64,000 nt of DNA, taken from positions 15,002,001 through 15,066,000 of the forward strand of contig CM049308.1 of assembly GCA_026874595.1 (NCBI GenBank), read 5' to 3'. The notes under the pieces were generated by a model. It was not told the DNA's origin. It did no database searches and saw nothing but the letters and a program-made list of their open reading frames with translations. The stretch comes from Sipunculus nudus (taxonomy: Eukaryota > Annelida > Sipuncula > Golfingiida > Sipunculidae). The translations under genes and the position numbers were made by a program. Below, piece by piece: positions 23,537-33,738 of the stretch; the first letter of the stretch is position 1; each line of letters opens with the position of its first letter.

Positions 23537-23658
23537 CCGGACACAGATATGGTTATAATACAACTATTGTAATATAGAAGGATTATTTTTGCTTATACGG
23601 ACACGGATACAGTTAGAACAAACATATTGCAAATACGAAGGAGTGTCTTTTCTTGTAC
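23537..23658 (+). repeat. ~61-bp tandem duplication
   Basis: Two adjacent units share CGGACACxGATA, a GTTA..ACAA block, AATA[TC]xGAAGGA and CTT[AG]TA ends. A CCGTATCC/CCGTACCC-rich stretch follows near 23687-23722, partly the reverse complement of the unit start. Confidence 0.65.
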
Positions 23659-24134
23659 GGTATAGTGGCAATACACAAAACCAATCCGTATCCCAGTCCG
23701 TATGCGTACCCGTACCCGTGCCCAGACCATACAACTTAAAAAGCAAAGTGTGAAATATTAGTAGTACATCTGGGTTTCCCAGAATTTTGCAAATAAAAAA
23801 AAAACTGACATCCTGAAAGCTTAATAATGGCATCATTTATATCATAATTTTACCTCTGTCCGCATTCGTTATCATTATAGTGGACTATTCCGATATCTGA
23901 AATATGGTCCCTCGAAGCATTTATAAAAATAAGCAAGCAAAACGCCGATCCCACACAGACAAATCTTACCTGAAAATTCAGTATTTGTATACACTTCATT
24001 TCACTGTAGCGTTGTTGTCGATAATGCTGAATGAGTAGTATGAATATAGATTACATGAAATAAAGTGAAATAACACAGGCATTTCAGTGTAGCATTATTA
24101 CACTGTTCGAACTACGCTCCTCACGCCACGGTTA

Positions 24135-24245
24135 CAGCCCCGGAGGGAAGGTCGTCCAGGTTCTTTTAAACAGTAAACCGAACCGTCTGGTACTCACACA
24201 TACACTCCAAAAGATAAAAAAGACATGGGTTAACAAAACAATATA

Positions 24246-24300
<55 letters not shown>

Positions 24301-25318
24301 ATACATTTACATTCACTAAGTCCTGTACACTCCTCTACGTTCATAGCATAAGTTTATTTGTGTACACTCATCCCGATCACACGACCGACGCGCACACATG
24401 ACATTGCAATGTCAGCTTCTAGCTTAGTCCGCCCTGACAGTGTACATACAAAGAGAGTCGCCGGCGCCTTACGCCACCAATCAACACAGTTTCTCACTGA
24501 AGTGCGCTTGTCCCTTAAGGCAAAGTACAGAAAGCACTGACAGATAGGCTCACTGCCTTCTCTGTAGACCTACGGAAGAAATGTCTTTCAAAGCAGATGT
24601 CTCCTGAATTCATCAAGCTATAAGTACCTGCATATGCCCCGCACGACAATATTCATTACCACTCCAGTTTCGCTTGTAACGTCCTGGCTTTTTTTTGGAC
24701 GCACTCACAGCAGACATCATATCCACTCTGAAGTCCGTAACAGAGGTACCTACGTTGCGTCCTCAGACGCTGATGTTCTATACGCTTAGAAATATCGTCT
24801 CTCAGATGATCAGACACTGACAAACACGGACTCGCCTCTGGATCGCAGACAACCTTGAGACTACACCTCGCTGGAACGCTGACCTAGGCGTTTGTAAAGA
24901 GTTCCTCTTATGCGTGGCTTATATACGCTTGCTGAAGTCACACGCCCAGACCGTCTTCTTGCCAGTCAACTCGCAGTATTAACAGACTTGTCATTAACTG
25001 CATGAATACTAAAATGGACATACCTACAGAAAGTAAACCATGAGAAAAAGCAAATAAGCAGTTGCGTTGTCTTTGATGTCTACAATTAACAATGTTACTA
25101 TAGGAACTGTCTAGACATGAATCGGTTCCCATGGAATTAAAATGTACTTAAATTAACATCAAAATAAGACACCTGGGTTATCTTAACTCAGTTCTCACGC
25201 TAACACCTAAACATGATATTCCATATTTTTGTACAATAAATTATAAAAACAATCATCTTGTTATACTACTTACTTAAATGTGTAATAAAACAACTTGACT
25301 CACAGTCCTCTGGTGACA
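24135..25318 (-). mobile_element. Copy A of a ~1.2-kb promoter-bearing repeat (LTR-like)
   Basis: Read on the minus strand from 25318, this segment aligns in order with 28163-29400 on the plus strand. Shared blocks include TGTCACCAGAGGACTGTGA, AGATGATTGTTTTTATAA, TTTGATGTTAATTT, GTCTAGAC, CAGCAAGC..TATA, AGGAGACATC, TGTGCGCG, CTTAGTGA and TTTAAAAGAACCTG. It has a TATA box (minus TATATAAG at 24918-24925) and a CRE-like TGACTTCA just upstream (24933-24940). It starts with TG, as LTRs do, but I find no target-site duplication. A (TA)n run (24249-24303) lies inside it. Confidence 0.7.
24249..24303 (+). repeat. (TA)n microsatellite
   Basis: An almost pure TA run with one CA interruption, located within repeat copy A and absent from the matching position of copy B. 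Confidence 0.95.
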
Positions 25319-26020
25319 GTTATACACTGCAGTCGTCCTAGGATTAATTTTGGTTTTAACCGCTGCTTTGTATGGCACGGTTGTCTGGGTCAGAACACCA
25401 GGGTAAAGAATTGTAATCAGACCAATGAGCGCGTGGCACGCAATGTGCATCCAGCTCTACGTTTTGGTATGAATACATCGAGACACTCGCTGTGGTTTGT
25501 CTGATTCTTGGCCCTGTGCCAGAAACGGTGTTATCACAGCAACGAGAGCGGGTTTTTGCATGTTTATAATGTGTATAACCGATGCGTGAGGAGTGTAGGT
25601 TCGAACATTTTGTATACAGGATTACACCACAAGTCAAGCATACTGGATTCCCAATGTTTGTTTATTATACAAAAAGCACAATAAATCTGCTTCATAAACT
25701 TTATTAAAGGTTGCAAACAGATTACATTCTAGTAATTTTTCTGGTAAAAACTGGAGCATTAATGATTTTTTTTCAGGCGCTGTTAGCATGAACGACTCTC
25801 ACAGGCACTTCCAGTTGCAGCAGAGCGCTGATGCCATCGGCTGGCCGTTTGCTTTCATTTGTATCAGTGATGTAGTCGAGTCCGCACCATCCGGGTCAGA
25901 GTGCACGTTCGAGTCTAGGCCACTCGAGTCCGAGTCCAAGTACTTGAGTTTCGAGTTCAAGTCAACGTTCTTTGAGTTCGAGTCATTTGGAACTCGAATC
26001 TAATTCCGAGTCCTAGTCAA
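25319..26020. other. Non-coding DNA with a GAGTC-rich minisatellite at the right end
   Basis: The stretch 25876-26020 is built from GAGTCCGAGTC/GAGTTCGAGTC words with no fixed period. A 27-bp segment near 25580-25606 (GCGTGAGGAGTGTAGGTTCG and flanks) recurs in reverse complement at 24110-24135. No gene is visible. Confidence 0.55.
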
Positions 26021-26700
26021 ATATAAAACTTCTATTTTAAAGTAATTGAAAAAAGGATATTTTAGATAATCATCAAATTTATGTTAGTTTACAAGTGCCC
26101 TTTATTTGAATGTTTGATTCTGTTTACATCCTAATGTAGAGAGAAAACTTGGTATATATAGTCTTTTTTTTTGTAATATTCTGTTGGTAGTTCGCCCATG
26201 TGTATAGTCTTTATATGATTGTTGACAGAGATTCATTTCCTGTATCACTGATTTGTAGTTATTGAACCCGGGACAGACAAACAAATGTATAGTTGCAACA
26301 TTCATATACAAATATTAGGCTAATTTTCTTTATTAGATGATTATTGCAATATTTATGCATTACATTAATTATGATTTTTTAGAAAACCATTTGTATATTT
26401 CTTCACGCGGCCTCAGACCCATTTTGTTCACAAATGTAATATATATCATCAGCGAAGTCGGATTATATTGGAAATTAAAAGTGCCACTGAAATCATTACA
26501 TTGACGTAACAAGAGAAATGTCGTAAAATTATAAAAACAATGTTGTGTATGTTGAAAAAAAATATATATCCGGGTGTATTTATTTCATAAAAGTAATATA
26601 GAGAGTAAAATAAAGTCTCGTGTGGGATTAAATCTACTTTGATGGCCAAGACTTTGAACTTCGACCCTGAAGGTCATCAATCCTGTCCGCTTCAGTGCCT
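26021..26700. other. AT-rich non-coding DNA
   Basis: No feature was recognised apart from short AT-driven frames. Confidence 0.5.
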
Positions 26701-26714
26701 CAAAGTCAAATCTA

Positions 26715-27147
26715 TAAAAATCTGCATCCCAATGGATACATGCCTCCGCCATGGGAGCACAAGTTTGAAAAACGCACTTCGAACACACTGGACACCTTCA
26801 TTCCGAGGTGTTTGGTGCTCGAGCGTGACCTGAACTTAGGACCGGGTCACACTAAATGGGCAAAACCTTCTGTGCATTCACTTATTTTATTTTTTTTACA
26901 TATTCCCAGGTTCATTCGTGCATAAGTGACCGCACATTTGTGAGTATTCTTTGATGAGGCGCAGAATTCAGAGAAACTGCTGGATCAACACCAAAATGTA
27001 AGTGTTTCTTGCTTGACCTATTCCCGAAATGCCCTGTAAAGTTGATGAGATTCAAGATTGCAGGAGTTGTGGACAAACTCACACACATACAAACACACCA
27101 TCACACGAACGGAGATGAAAACATACCCACCTGGAGGAGGCAATAAT
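26715..27147 (+). mobile_element. RTE-like LINE 3' tail, copy 1
   Basis: Landmarks are AAAATCTGCATCCCAATGGA, ATGCCTCCGCCATGGGAGCA, ACCTTCTGTGCATTCACTTAT, ATTCCCAGGTTCATTCGTGC, ACATTTGTGAGTATTC, an ACACAxACAAACACACCATCA run and a final GGAGGAGGCAATAA. The same blocks recur at 45052-46112. The style of tail, with ACAAAC repeats then a GGAGG motif, is what I remember of RTE-clade LINE 3' ends. No reverse transcriptase coding is present. Confidence 0.65.
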
Positions 27148-28085
27148 GAAATCATTACCGAATCAAGGAGTATTACAATATAACATACACAATTTCCTTC
27201 GTCCTCATTCCACAGATATTGTAACCAAATATGTCATGGCCAAACCTTTTTAGAAAAAAGTATTAATATTAATTAATTTTTCGAAACACGAATGTGCGAT
27301 AAACAAAACTACTTGCTGAGAGCGAAACAATTATGAAACAATTACTTAAAGCAAAACAGAATTATGCTTAGGCAACCATTACATGATTGATGCCTGTAAA
27401 ATAAACCGTGAAAAAGTCCAAGGGCAATTTTATTTTCCAGACAGTACGGTTATATTTAATCTCCAACGCGGTAATAATATTAAAAGTGAAAGAACTAGTA
27501 TATTTTTTTCTATAAATAGACTCCAGGGAGTCAGAGGCCGTTTGTACCGCTGGCAAAAGACCTTTTGGAACCTCTATGGTTTGATTGCATCGTGTTTTTT
27601 TTTCTAATGTCTCGGATGTTTTGTTTGTTGGTTTCAGACAAACGCTCTTCATTCAGGTTTAGATATTTATTGATTGAATGTTTTGAAAGTGCCGTGACAA
27701 TTTGTTTAACATATAGAGGAGACGCATACATGTGCAACATGTAAGCACTGGTTAGCCTGTAAATTTCACTATTCATTCAATATTTTCTCAGATTATTACT
27801 TTTTTATGCGGAGCGTCCGTAAACAGCCAAAAATTATGCGTAGAAATTATCTTCAGGATAACCCTTCAGATGAAGGATATTTTAACAAAAACATTCTGAA
27901 AAATTGATATTGATATTTCTTTTTTTTTGCCTTTAAAAATTATAATTCTTTTGATATTAATTCCATATTGTCAAGGTTCAGGTTTGTCAGGACGGCGGTA
28001 TTTACCTGCGGGATATAAATATACTTTTTTTTCTGAAATTATATACCATTTACTGCTTCCAAGGCAAACCAAGTGTTAACAACCA
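27148..28085. other. AT-rich non-coding DNA between the inverted copies
   Basis: No gene or element was recognised. Two overlapping antisense frames near 27.4-27.8 kb are unremarkable. Confidence 0.5.
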
Positions 28086-28088
28086 ACG

Positions 28089-28096
28089 ATATATAT

Positions 28097-28162
<66 letters not shown>
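28089..28162 (+). repeat. Compound (AT)n(GT)n microsatellite
   Basis: An AT run with one interruption passes into GT repeats and ends exactly where repeat copy B begins (TGTCACC at 28163). Confidence 0.95.
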
Positions 28163-29400
28163 TGTCACCAGAGGACTGTGACTTGGTTATATTATTGCAT
28201 GTTCAAGTAATTAGTATTACTAGATGATTGTTTTTATAAGCTAATGTACATTAATATGGAGTATCATGTTCAGATGTATGCGTGAGATCTTAGGTTAGCG
28301 AGCACACGTGCCTCGTTTGATGTTAATTTCAGTACAGTTTAATTCCGTGGGAGCTGTATCTGTCTAGACGATCTCTAGTAACGTTGTTCACTGTAGACCT
28401 CGAAGGTTGAACAAATGCTTACTTTGTTTTCTCAGGCTTTGATCCCTGGAGGCCTGTCTATCTTAATATTCATATAATTATTGACGGTCGGCATAATAGA
28501 ATGTGATGATAAGCCAGAAGATGGTCGGGACTTGTGACGTCAGCAAGCACATATAAACCCTGGTTGAGAAGATATTACCTGACCGGCGCACAAGAAGGGT
28601 GTAGCCTGACGATTGTTAGCAGTCTAGATGGAATTCTGCGTTCATCAGAGTCTGGACAGCTGAGAGATGATGTCTATAATCATAAACAATCAGTGTCTGC
28701 AGAAGGCCACGTTGCTACCTCTGTAATGGAAACGGACTTCAGGGCGGATATCGCAATTACCATCGGACTGGTAATTCGGCTATAATATCTGTTTGAGAGC
28801 TTCCAGTAACAGGCCAAGGGCATAATTTACACGCGAATCTTTAGAGGTACTGAGTATCGTTGTGTGGAGACATATTCAGTTACCTAGAGCTGGATGATTC
28901 CAGGAGACATCAGCCGTGAAATACAGTGATTTAAAACTTAAATGGAATAGGCTGTGCGCGAACCTATCAGTAAGTGCTGCGTGAACTGTAGGGCCAACAA
29001 GTACTCTATCAAGGAACTGTTGGTGGTTGGAGCAATGTGTAGATGTAAGTGAACTGATAGTGCTGTGTACATAATGAGAGCGAACTGTGATATGAGCGGT
29101 TTGTCATTCCGATGTCACGCGTGCGCGATGGTCATGTGATCAGAGCAGTGTTGACAGAGGACTCCCCTATGTATATACAAGTGAACATAACGGACTAAGT
29201 GATTTTGTGTTTTATACTCGACGCTTGTGATCTTTAGTGTTTATATGTGTCCAGAGAAATGTAAGGGCATTCTTTTCCATATATTGATTTGTTTTGTTAA
29301 AACGTTATTCATCTTTTGGAATGTATGTATGTATGAATTTCAGTCGGTTTGGTTTACCATTTAAAAGAACCTGATCGTTCATACCTTTAGGGATTTGACA
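28163..29400 (+). mobile_element. Copy B of the ~1.2-kb promoter-bearing repeat (LTR-like)
   Basis: This is the plus-strand partner of 24135-25318, so the two copies point away from each other around a 2.8-kb centre. It begins TGTCA (28163) and a matching TGACA ends at 29400, which are LTR-like inverted termini. No target-site duplication is seen: the left flank is GT repeat and the right flank TATGTATG. A perfect CRE and a TATA box lie about 370-395 bp in. An 83-codon frame at 28534-28785 is not kept in copy A, so it is unlikely to be coding. Confidence 0.7.
28535..28557 (+). promoter_or_regulatory. CRE plus TATA box in copy B
   Basis: TGACGTCA (28535-28542) is followed seven bases later by CATATAAA (28550-28557). 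The arrangement CRE, CAGCAAGC, TATA is kept in copy A apart from one change in the CRE. Retention of both boxes in two strongly diverged copies suggests a real RNA polymerase II core promoter at the time of duplication. Confidence 0.55.
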
Positions 29401-30990
29401 TATGTATGTATATTATACATGTATTATACATAAGTATATTGTTATATATAAGTATATTATGTGTATAAACACCAGATTAGTTTTCGGACGATGAAACTTA
29501 AAACTGCTTCTTATGCCCGTCCCTAGTCTAATGGTGCAAGCTTTAGAATGATAAAGACTTGTGCTACTTTGAAGACACCTCAGTGTGCAATTTCCATATG
29601 TTATTACAGAAATATACAAAGATCAAAACAATTTTCATATTTTACCTTTCTTTTTTCTTGCACAGTTGGAATGCGTTTATTTGCTGCAAAGAAACTCTCG
29701 AGAGACATAAAAATGAGCTTATGGTTTATTAAATTTGCACTTTGAAGTATAAAACGTAAACAATATTTTTATCTTCCTAACAGCTATTTTATTTGGTGAT
29801 AACTGCAGGCAGCTTTACATCCTCATATTTCATTTAATGGGATCCCTTCGTCCTTCGCAAGTATAGAATATTTTCATTTATAGCTAAACCACTGTATCCC
29901 TACAGCAGTGACAAGGCTCAAGGCGCTTGTATAGAAAAAAGTTTATTTTCACAGATAATAACCTCACTGAAATTGTTCTAGCTGGTTTCCGCGTAGAGAG
30001 AATTCGCAAATTAAGGAATATAAGCCTATATGAGATTACGGCATATTTTCATTATAGCAAAAACATCTATAAAGCCTGCAGTTGTGTTTCACAGTCTTAT
30101 ATTTGGAGAAGATTAAAGAAAAGAGGATTCCATTTGGAACAAATACTTGCCGGATTATAATAAACTATAAGATATGTACTTGCCGAGTGTGTTAAACTCG
30201 GATATTTCGCGCCCGCGAGCAGCAAAACCAGAATATATCTACCACAGAAAACATGAAGCTTAGCCGCGGGGCTCAGTCGCAAAATGATATGTAAAGGAAC
30301 TGATGCCATTTATATGAATGTATAACACGTCGGTATCTCGGGTGACTTTTTACCGTAACTGCCTATTTAATCTGTCCAGTGCGAGGGAACACGGGAAAAG
30401 GAACGGCCAATTACACACCAGGGGTCGTTACGGTGCTCCTGAAACTCGTCACAGGAGAAAATCTTCAGATACTAAACCATCTAGCGATCGGTGTATCTGT
30501 GCTCGTGAAGCGATTCGTCAGGCGCTCTGACAGTTTGCAGAAGACACCGCTGCCCTGGGACTAACACCAGTGATAAATCTTACTTCCCTGAGGACCGGTT
30601 TTCTTTTTTCTTAAGCGCTCTACAGATGACTTGGGATAATTCATACCTCCTTTTTCTCAACACTGTTAAAGGTCTGTCTTTTATTGTGTTGGGAAAAGGT
30701 AGATTTCAACACCATCTTACCATATACTTCTTCAGCAGAGTTATTTGTATTCTAGGACTGAAAACTAACGCTATTAACAATACACCTTTCATAACATCTA
30801 GGAACTTTCTAAAACAATAATTATAAAAAAAAAGCAAGAATGACAATTCGTCCAAGTGTTCGCAGTGAACCCATACATGAATATATATCTCAGTTAAAAA
30901 CTCAGTCCAGGGAACAACAATTATAAATTCTATTGTTTTGAAGTCAACAGGTTAGCAAAACACGCCCGTACCACGGCATACTATGGTTAC
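29401..30990. other. Non-coding DNA
   Basis: An AT-rich, TATG/TATA-rich patch lies at 29401-29465. A small perfect hairpin (CCGAGT 30183-30188 with ACTCGG 30196-30201) is present. No gene is recognised. Confidence 0.5.
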
Positions 30991-30999
30991 CTTTTGTTC

Positions 31000-31345
31000 G
31001 CGAGGGTTTCAAATTCGCGATATTCGCGAAGGGAGAATTATCGCGAAAATAAAACCAGCGTGAATAAGTGGTCTCATATAGTCGAAGGCAAATTTGAAAA
31101 GTAAAAGGCTGACATTATGAATAAAAATAGATCAGGTATGTTCAGAAGTTGATATTTTAAATGATATTAGATCTTTCCAATTGTTTGCCATTAACGAAAA
31201 ATATTTTTGTTAATAAGATTTTGTGCACATTATTTTCTATATAATTTATTAACTTAACAATGGCCGTTATACTCTGTGTATAGGTCTTTTGGAACCCTCG
31301 CGAAACACTAAAAAGGTGAAAATCGCAAAATTTTACCCGGCGAAT
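31000..31345. repeat. CGCG-rich inverted pair, possible MITE
   Basis: TTCGCGAGGGTTT at 31001-31013 and GGAACCCTCGCGAAA near 31291-31305 are inverted copies. More TTCGCGATATTCGCG and TATCGCGAAAAT words lie just inside the left arm and AAAATCGCAAAATTTTACCC beyond the right arm. The CGCG words stand out in an AT-rich setting. I remember similar sequences as short MITE-like elements in invertebrates. Confidence 0.5.
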
Positions 31346-31565
31346 ATGAATCATCAACAGTACGTATTAATATGATTTACATGATATTCCATCTGAATTA
31401 GAACGTTTTAAGTTAGACAAATACATCAACAAATACTCTAACAGATGTCACATCATTAATTTTTAAAGGCACAACTGGTCTTTTTTTAATTTGAGAAAGC
31501 GTGTTAATATAGTGTTCAAAAGGAGCCATGATATTATAATTAACAGTATAATTGCAAACGAAACA

Positions 31566-32139
31566 TATGCCCATATCACTACAAAAGATGGCCATATCAT
31601 GACTCCAGAGGCCCAAATCACGACTCGAGAGGCCCGAATCACGACTCGAGAGGCCCATATCACGACTCCATAGGAGCACATCAGGGCTCAAATAAGGGCT
31701 CCGGGGGCCATACCAAGACTCGATAATGGCATATCATGACTCAAGAGTCCCAAATCACTACTCAAGAAGCTCATAGCACCACTCCAAAGGCCCATATCAC
31801 GACTCCAAAGGCCAAAATCACTACTCATAAGGCCCATCACGACTCCAAAGGTCCATAACAAAACACTGGAGGCCAATATCACGACTCCAGAAGCTTATAT
31901 AAGGGCTCCGGGGGCCTATATCATGAATCGACAGTGGCATATCAAGAAGCAAGAGGCCTAAATCACTACTCCAGAAGCTCATATCACGACTCAAAAGGCT
32001 CATATCACTACTCATAAGGCCCATATCACGACTCCATAGGGGCATACCACGACTTTGTAGGCAAATGTCACCACTCTAGGAGCCCATATCTCGACTCCAG
32101 TGGCCTGTATCAATATCTCCGCGGCCATTTTCATGACTA
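31566..32139 (+). repeat. 21-bp minisatellite (~27 units)
   Basis: The consensus is GGCCCATATCACGACTCCAGA, with variants such as ATAAGGGCTCCGGGGGCC. The 21-bp period keeps frames open on both strands and gives heptad repeats (for example RDMGLWS on the minus strand) for up to about 90 codons. Stops break them at different points and no start context or signal is shared, so I treat this as a minisatellite and not a repeat protein. Confidence 0.85.
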
Positions 32140-32975
32140 TCCTTAACCCTATGATGACTCGTCAGCATGCCTTAGAAATACAGGGGGTAATCGGTTAACT
32201 GTCTCTGTATTCTCGTATTCAAGTTACATAATGTGCTGTGTATTCACAGAGAACTTATCTAAAACATATCAGATGTCTTGTATATGATTTTGTTATTAAA
32301 TATTGTAATGAAAGGTTTTGTTATAATTAAAGTGAAAGTCTTTAAAACCCCAAATACAAAAGCAATCTCTGATAGGCCAATTTTGATAATTCGCTTTTGA
32401 AAATCGTTTCAAAATGTGATGCATTGAAATCTTAATTAGTAGAGGCATACTGAAGAATATAAATCAAAAGGTTATTGGAAAATTTAATTATAATTCTGCG
32501 CCCATTTAATCCGAGTCAGTGGTTTCAGACATGAAATGTTATTTTCTTTCAAAATAAGTCCAAATCGACCTTTATTAGCCCTAATTAATTACCCATTAGG
32601 GAAATGAAGTTGATCGGTGCATTTTTGTCTCTTCTTCAAAATTATTGACTATTTGAAAAGGATTTCTGAACATTCTTTGAAATTTTGATTAGCATCCTGG
32701 TGCCTAAAAAGATAAGACCTTAGGTAATCGAAGGATACAAAGAAGAGAGCATTGACCCCAAAGGCCGTGTAAAATATTAATTTTAAGTGCGCGGAGGAGG
32801 ATGGCGCGATATACCGATCGTCCTTTTATCGATCGATGCAAAAAACAAGAATCGAATTCAATTTATTTTTCTCAAAAATTAGTTGAGAAAATGATTTTCT
32901 AAATCGAAACAGAATCAGAGTGTCTCAAACAGGGTCTATCAAAATCATGCCGCCTTCACCGAAGCAATACTTTAC
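32140..32975. other. Non-coding DNA
   Basis: No gene, array or element was recognised. Confidence 0.5.
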
Positions 32976-32978
32976 CTC

Positions 32979-33018
<40 letters not shown>

Positions 33019-33038
33019 ATTATTATTATTATGATTTG

Positions 33039-33087
<49 letters not shown>

Positions 33088-33110
33088 GAGAGAGAGCGAG
33101 AAAGAGAGAA
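32979..33110 (+). repeat. Compound (TTA)n(TA)n(GA)n microsatellite
   Basis: TTA triplets (32979-33032), a TA run (about 33043-33083) and a GA-rich run (33084-33110) follow one another without spacers. Confidence 0.95.
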
Positions 33111-33129
33111 TGAAAGATTGACAGGTCCA

Positions 33130-33238
33130 TGACAACCGAAAGGTTGTTACGGCAAACATTTGACAACCCTAAAGGGTTGATATTTTGACAACCTGGTTGT
33201 TGTTAAAGGTGCACCCATTTGACAACCCTTAAGTTGTC
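33130..33238. repeat. Cluster of four small CAACC/GGTTG hairpins
   Basis: Four consecutive inverted repeats share a GACAACC left arm: ACAACC/GGTTGT (33132-33147), CAACCCT/AGGGTTG (33164-33179), ACAACC/GGTTGT (33188-33200) and GACAAC/GTTGTC (33221-33238). Stems are 6-7 bp with loops of 1-6 bases. Each begins with TTTGACAAC or TGACAAC. The unit spacing is near 30 bp. Confidence 0.75.
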
Positions 33239-33624
33239 GATTTCTCAACCCTATGTTTTATTGTTTTAAGTGTATTATTGGTTAACCGCGGCTGTGCGTT
33301 GTATATATATTATTTAGTTAAACATGATAAATTCTCATAAAACCTCGATACTTTATGGAAAATATCAATTAACATATTCACAATTCTGCTAAGTACTGAT
33401 ATAATCTAAGACAGATCATTGCCTGGACAGTGTCCTCAGGGTACTTTTTCGAACCCTACAAGTTTATTTCTCCCAGTTTCTCGATACCGCTCATTGGGGC
33501 AGTGATTTTAACACACAAAATCTCGGATGTCATATGTCGCAAATCAACATCACAGTAATACCGCTAGTTAGTAATCGATCCATTTAGCCTGTCCACGTTA
33601 AGGTCTATAGCTAGCGGTGTATTC

Positions 33625-33738
33625 ATTGCAGATAACCCCCGTTTCTGATTACCCCCTGGTAACTTGAAATTGATTTCAGTTTATCGGAAATTAACTTGGA
33701 ATCAATGCCGGTGGTTAACTTGAAATTGATTTTTACCT
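33625..33738 (+). repeat. TAACTTGAAATTGATTT repeats beside the solo LTR
   Basis: TAACTTGAAATTGATTT occurs at 33660-33676 and 33716-33732, with a diverged version at 33691. GATTACCCCCT motifs lie on both sides of the LTR (about 33647 and 34770), so the LTR seems to have inserted into this repeat. Confidence 0.6.

Larger units (their letters stand above)
22091..24110. other. Non-coding DNA with a few low-grade frames
   Basis: Two overlapping frames stand out only by length: 22256-22729 on the minus strand and 22574-22792 on the plus strand. The latter starts with a signal-peptide-like stretch. Neither shows a recognisable domain. A small tandem duplication lies at 23537-23658. Confidence 0.45.

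Noticed and set aside
28534-28785. 83-codon frame just after the TATA box of copy B
   Set aside because: The frame is not preserved in the homologous copy A, and its position suggests untranslated leader rather than coding.
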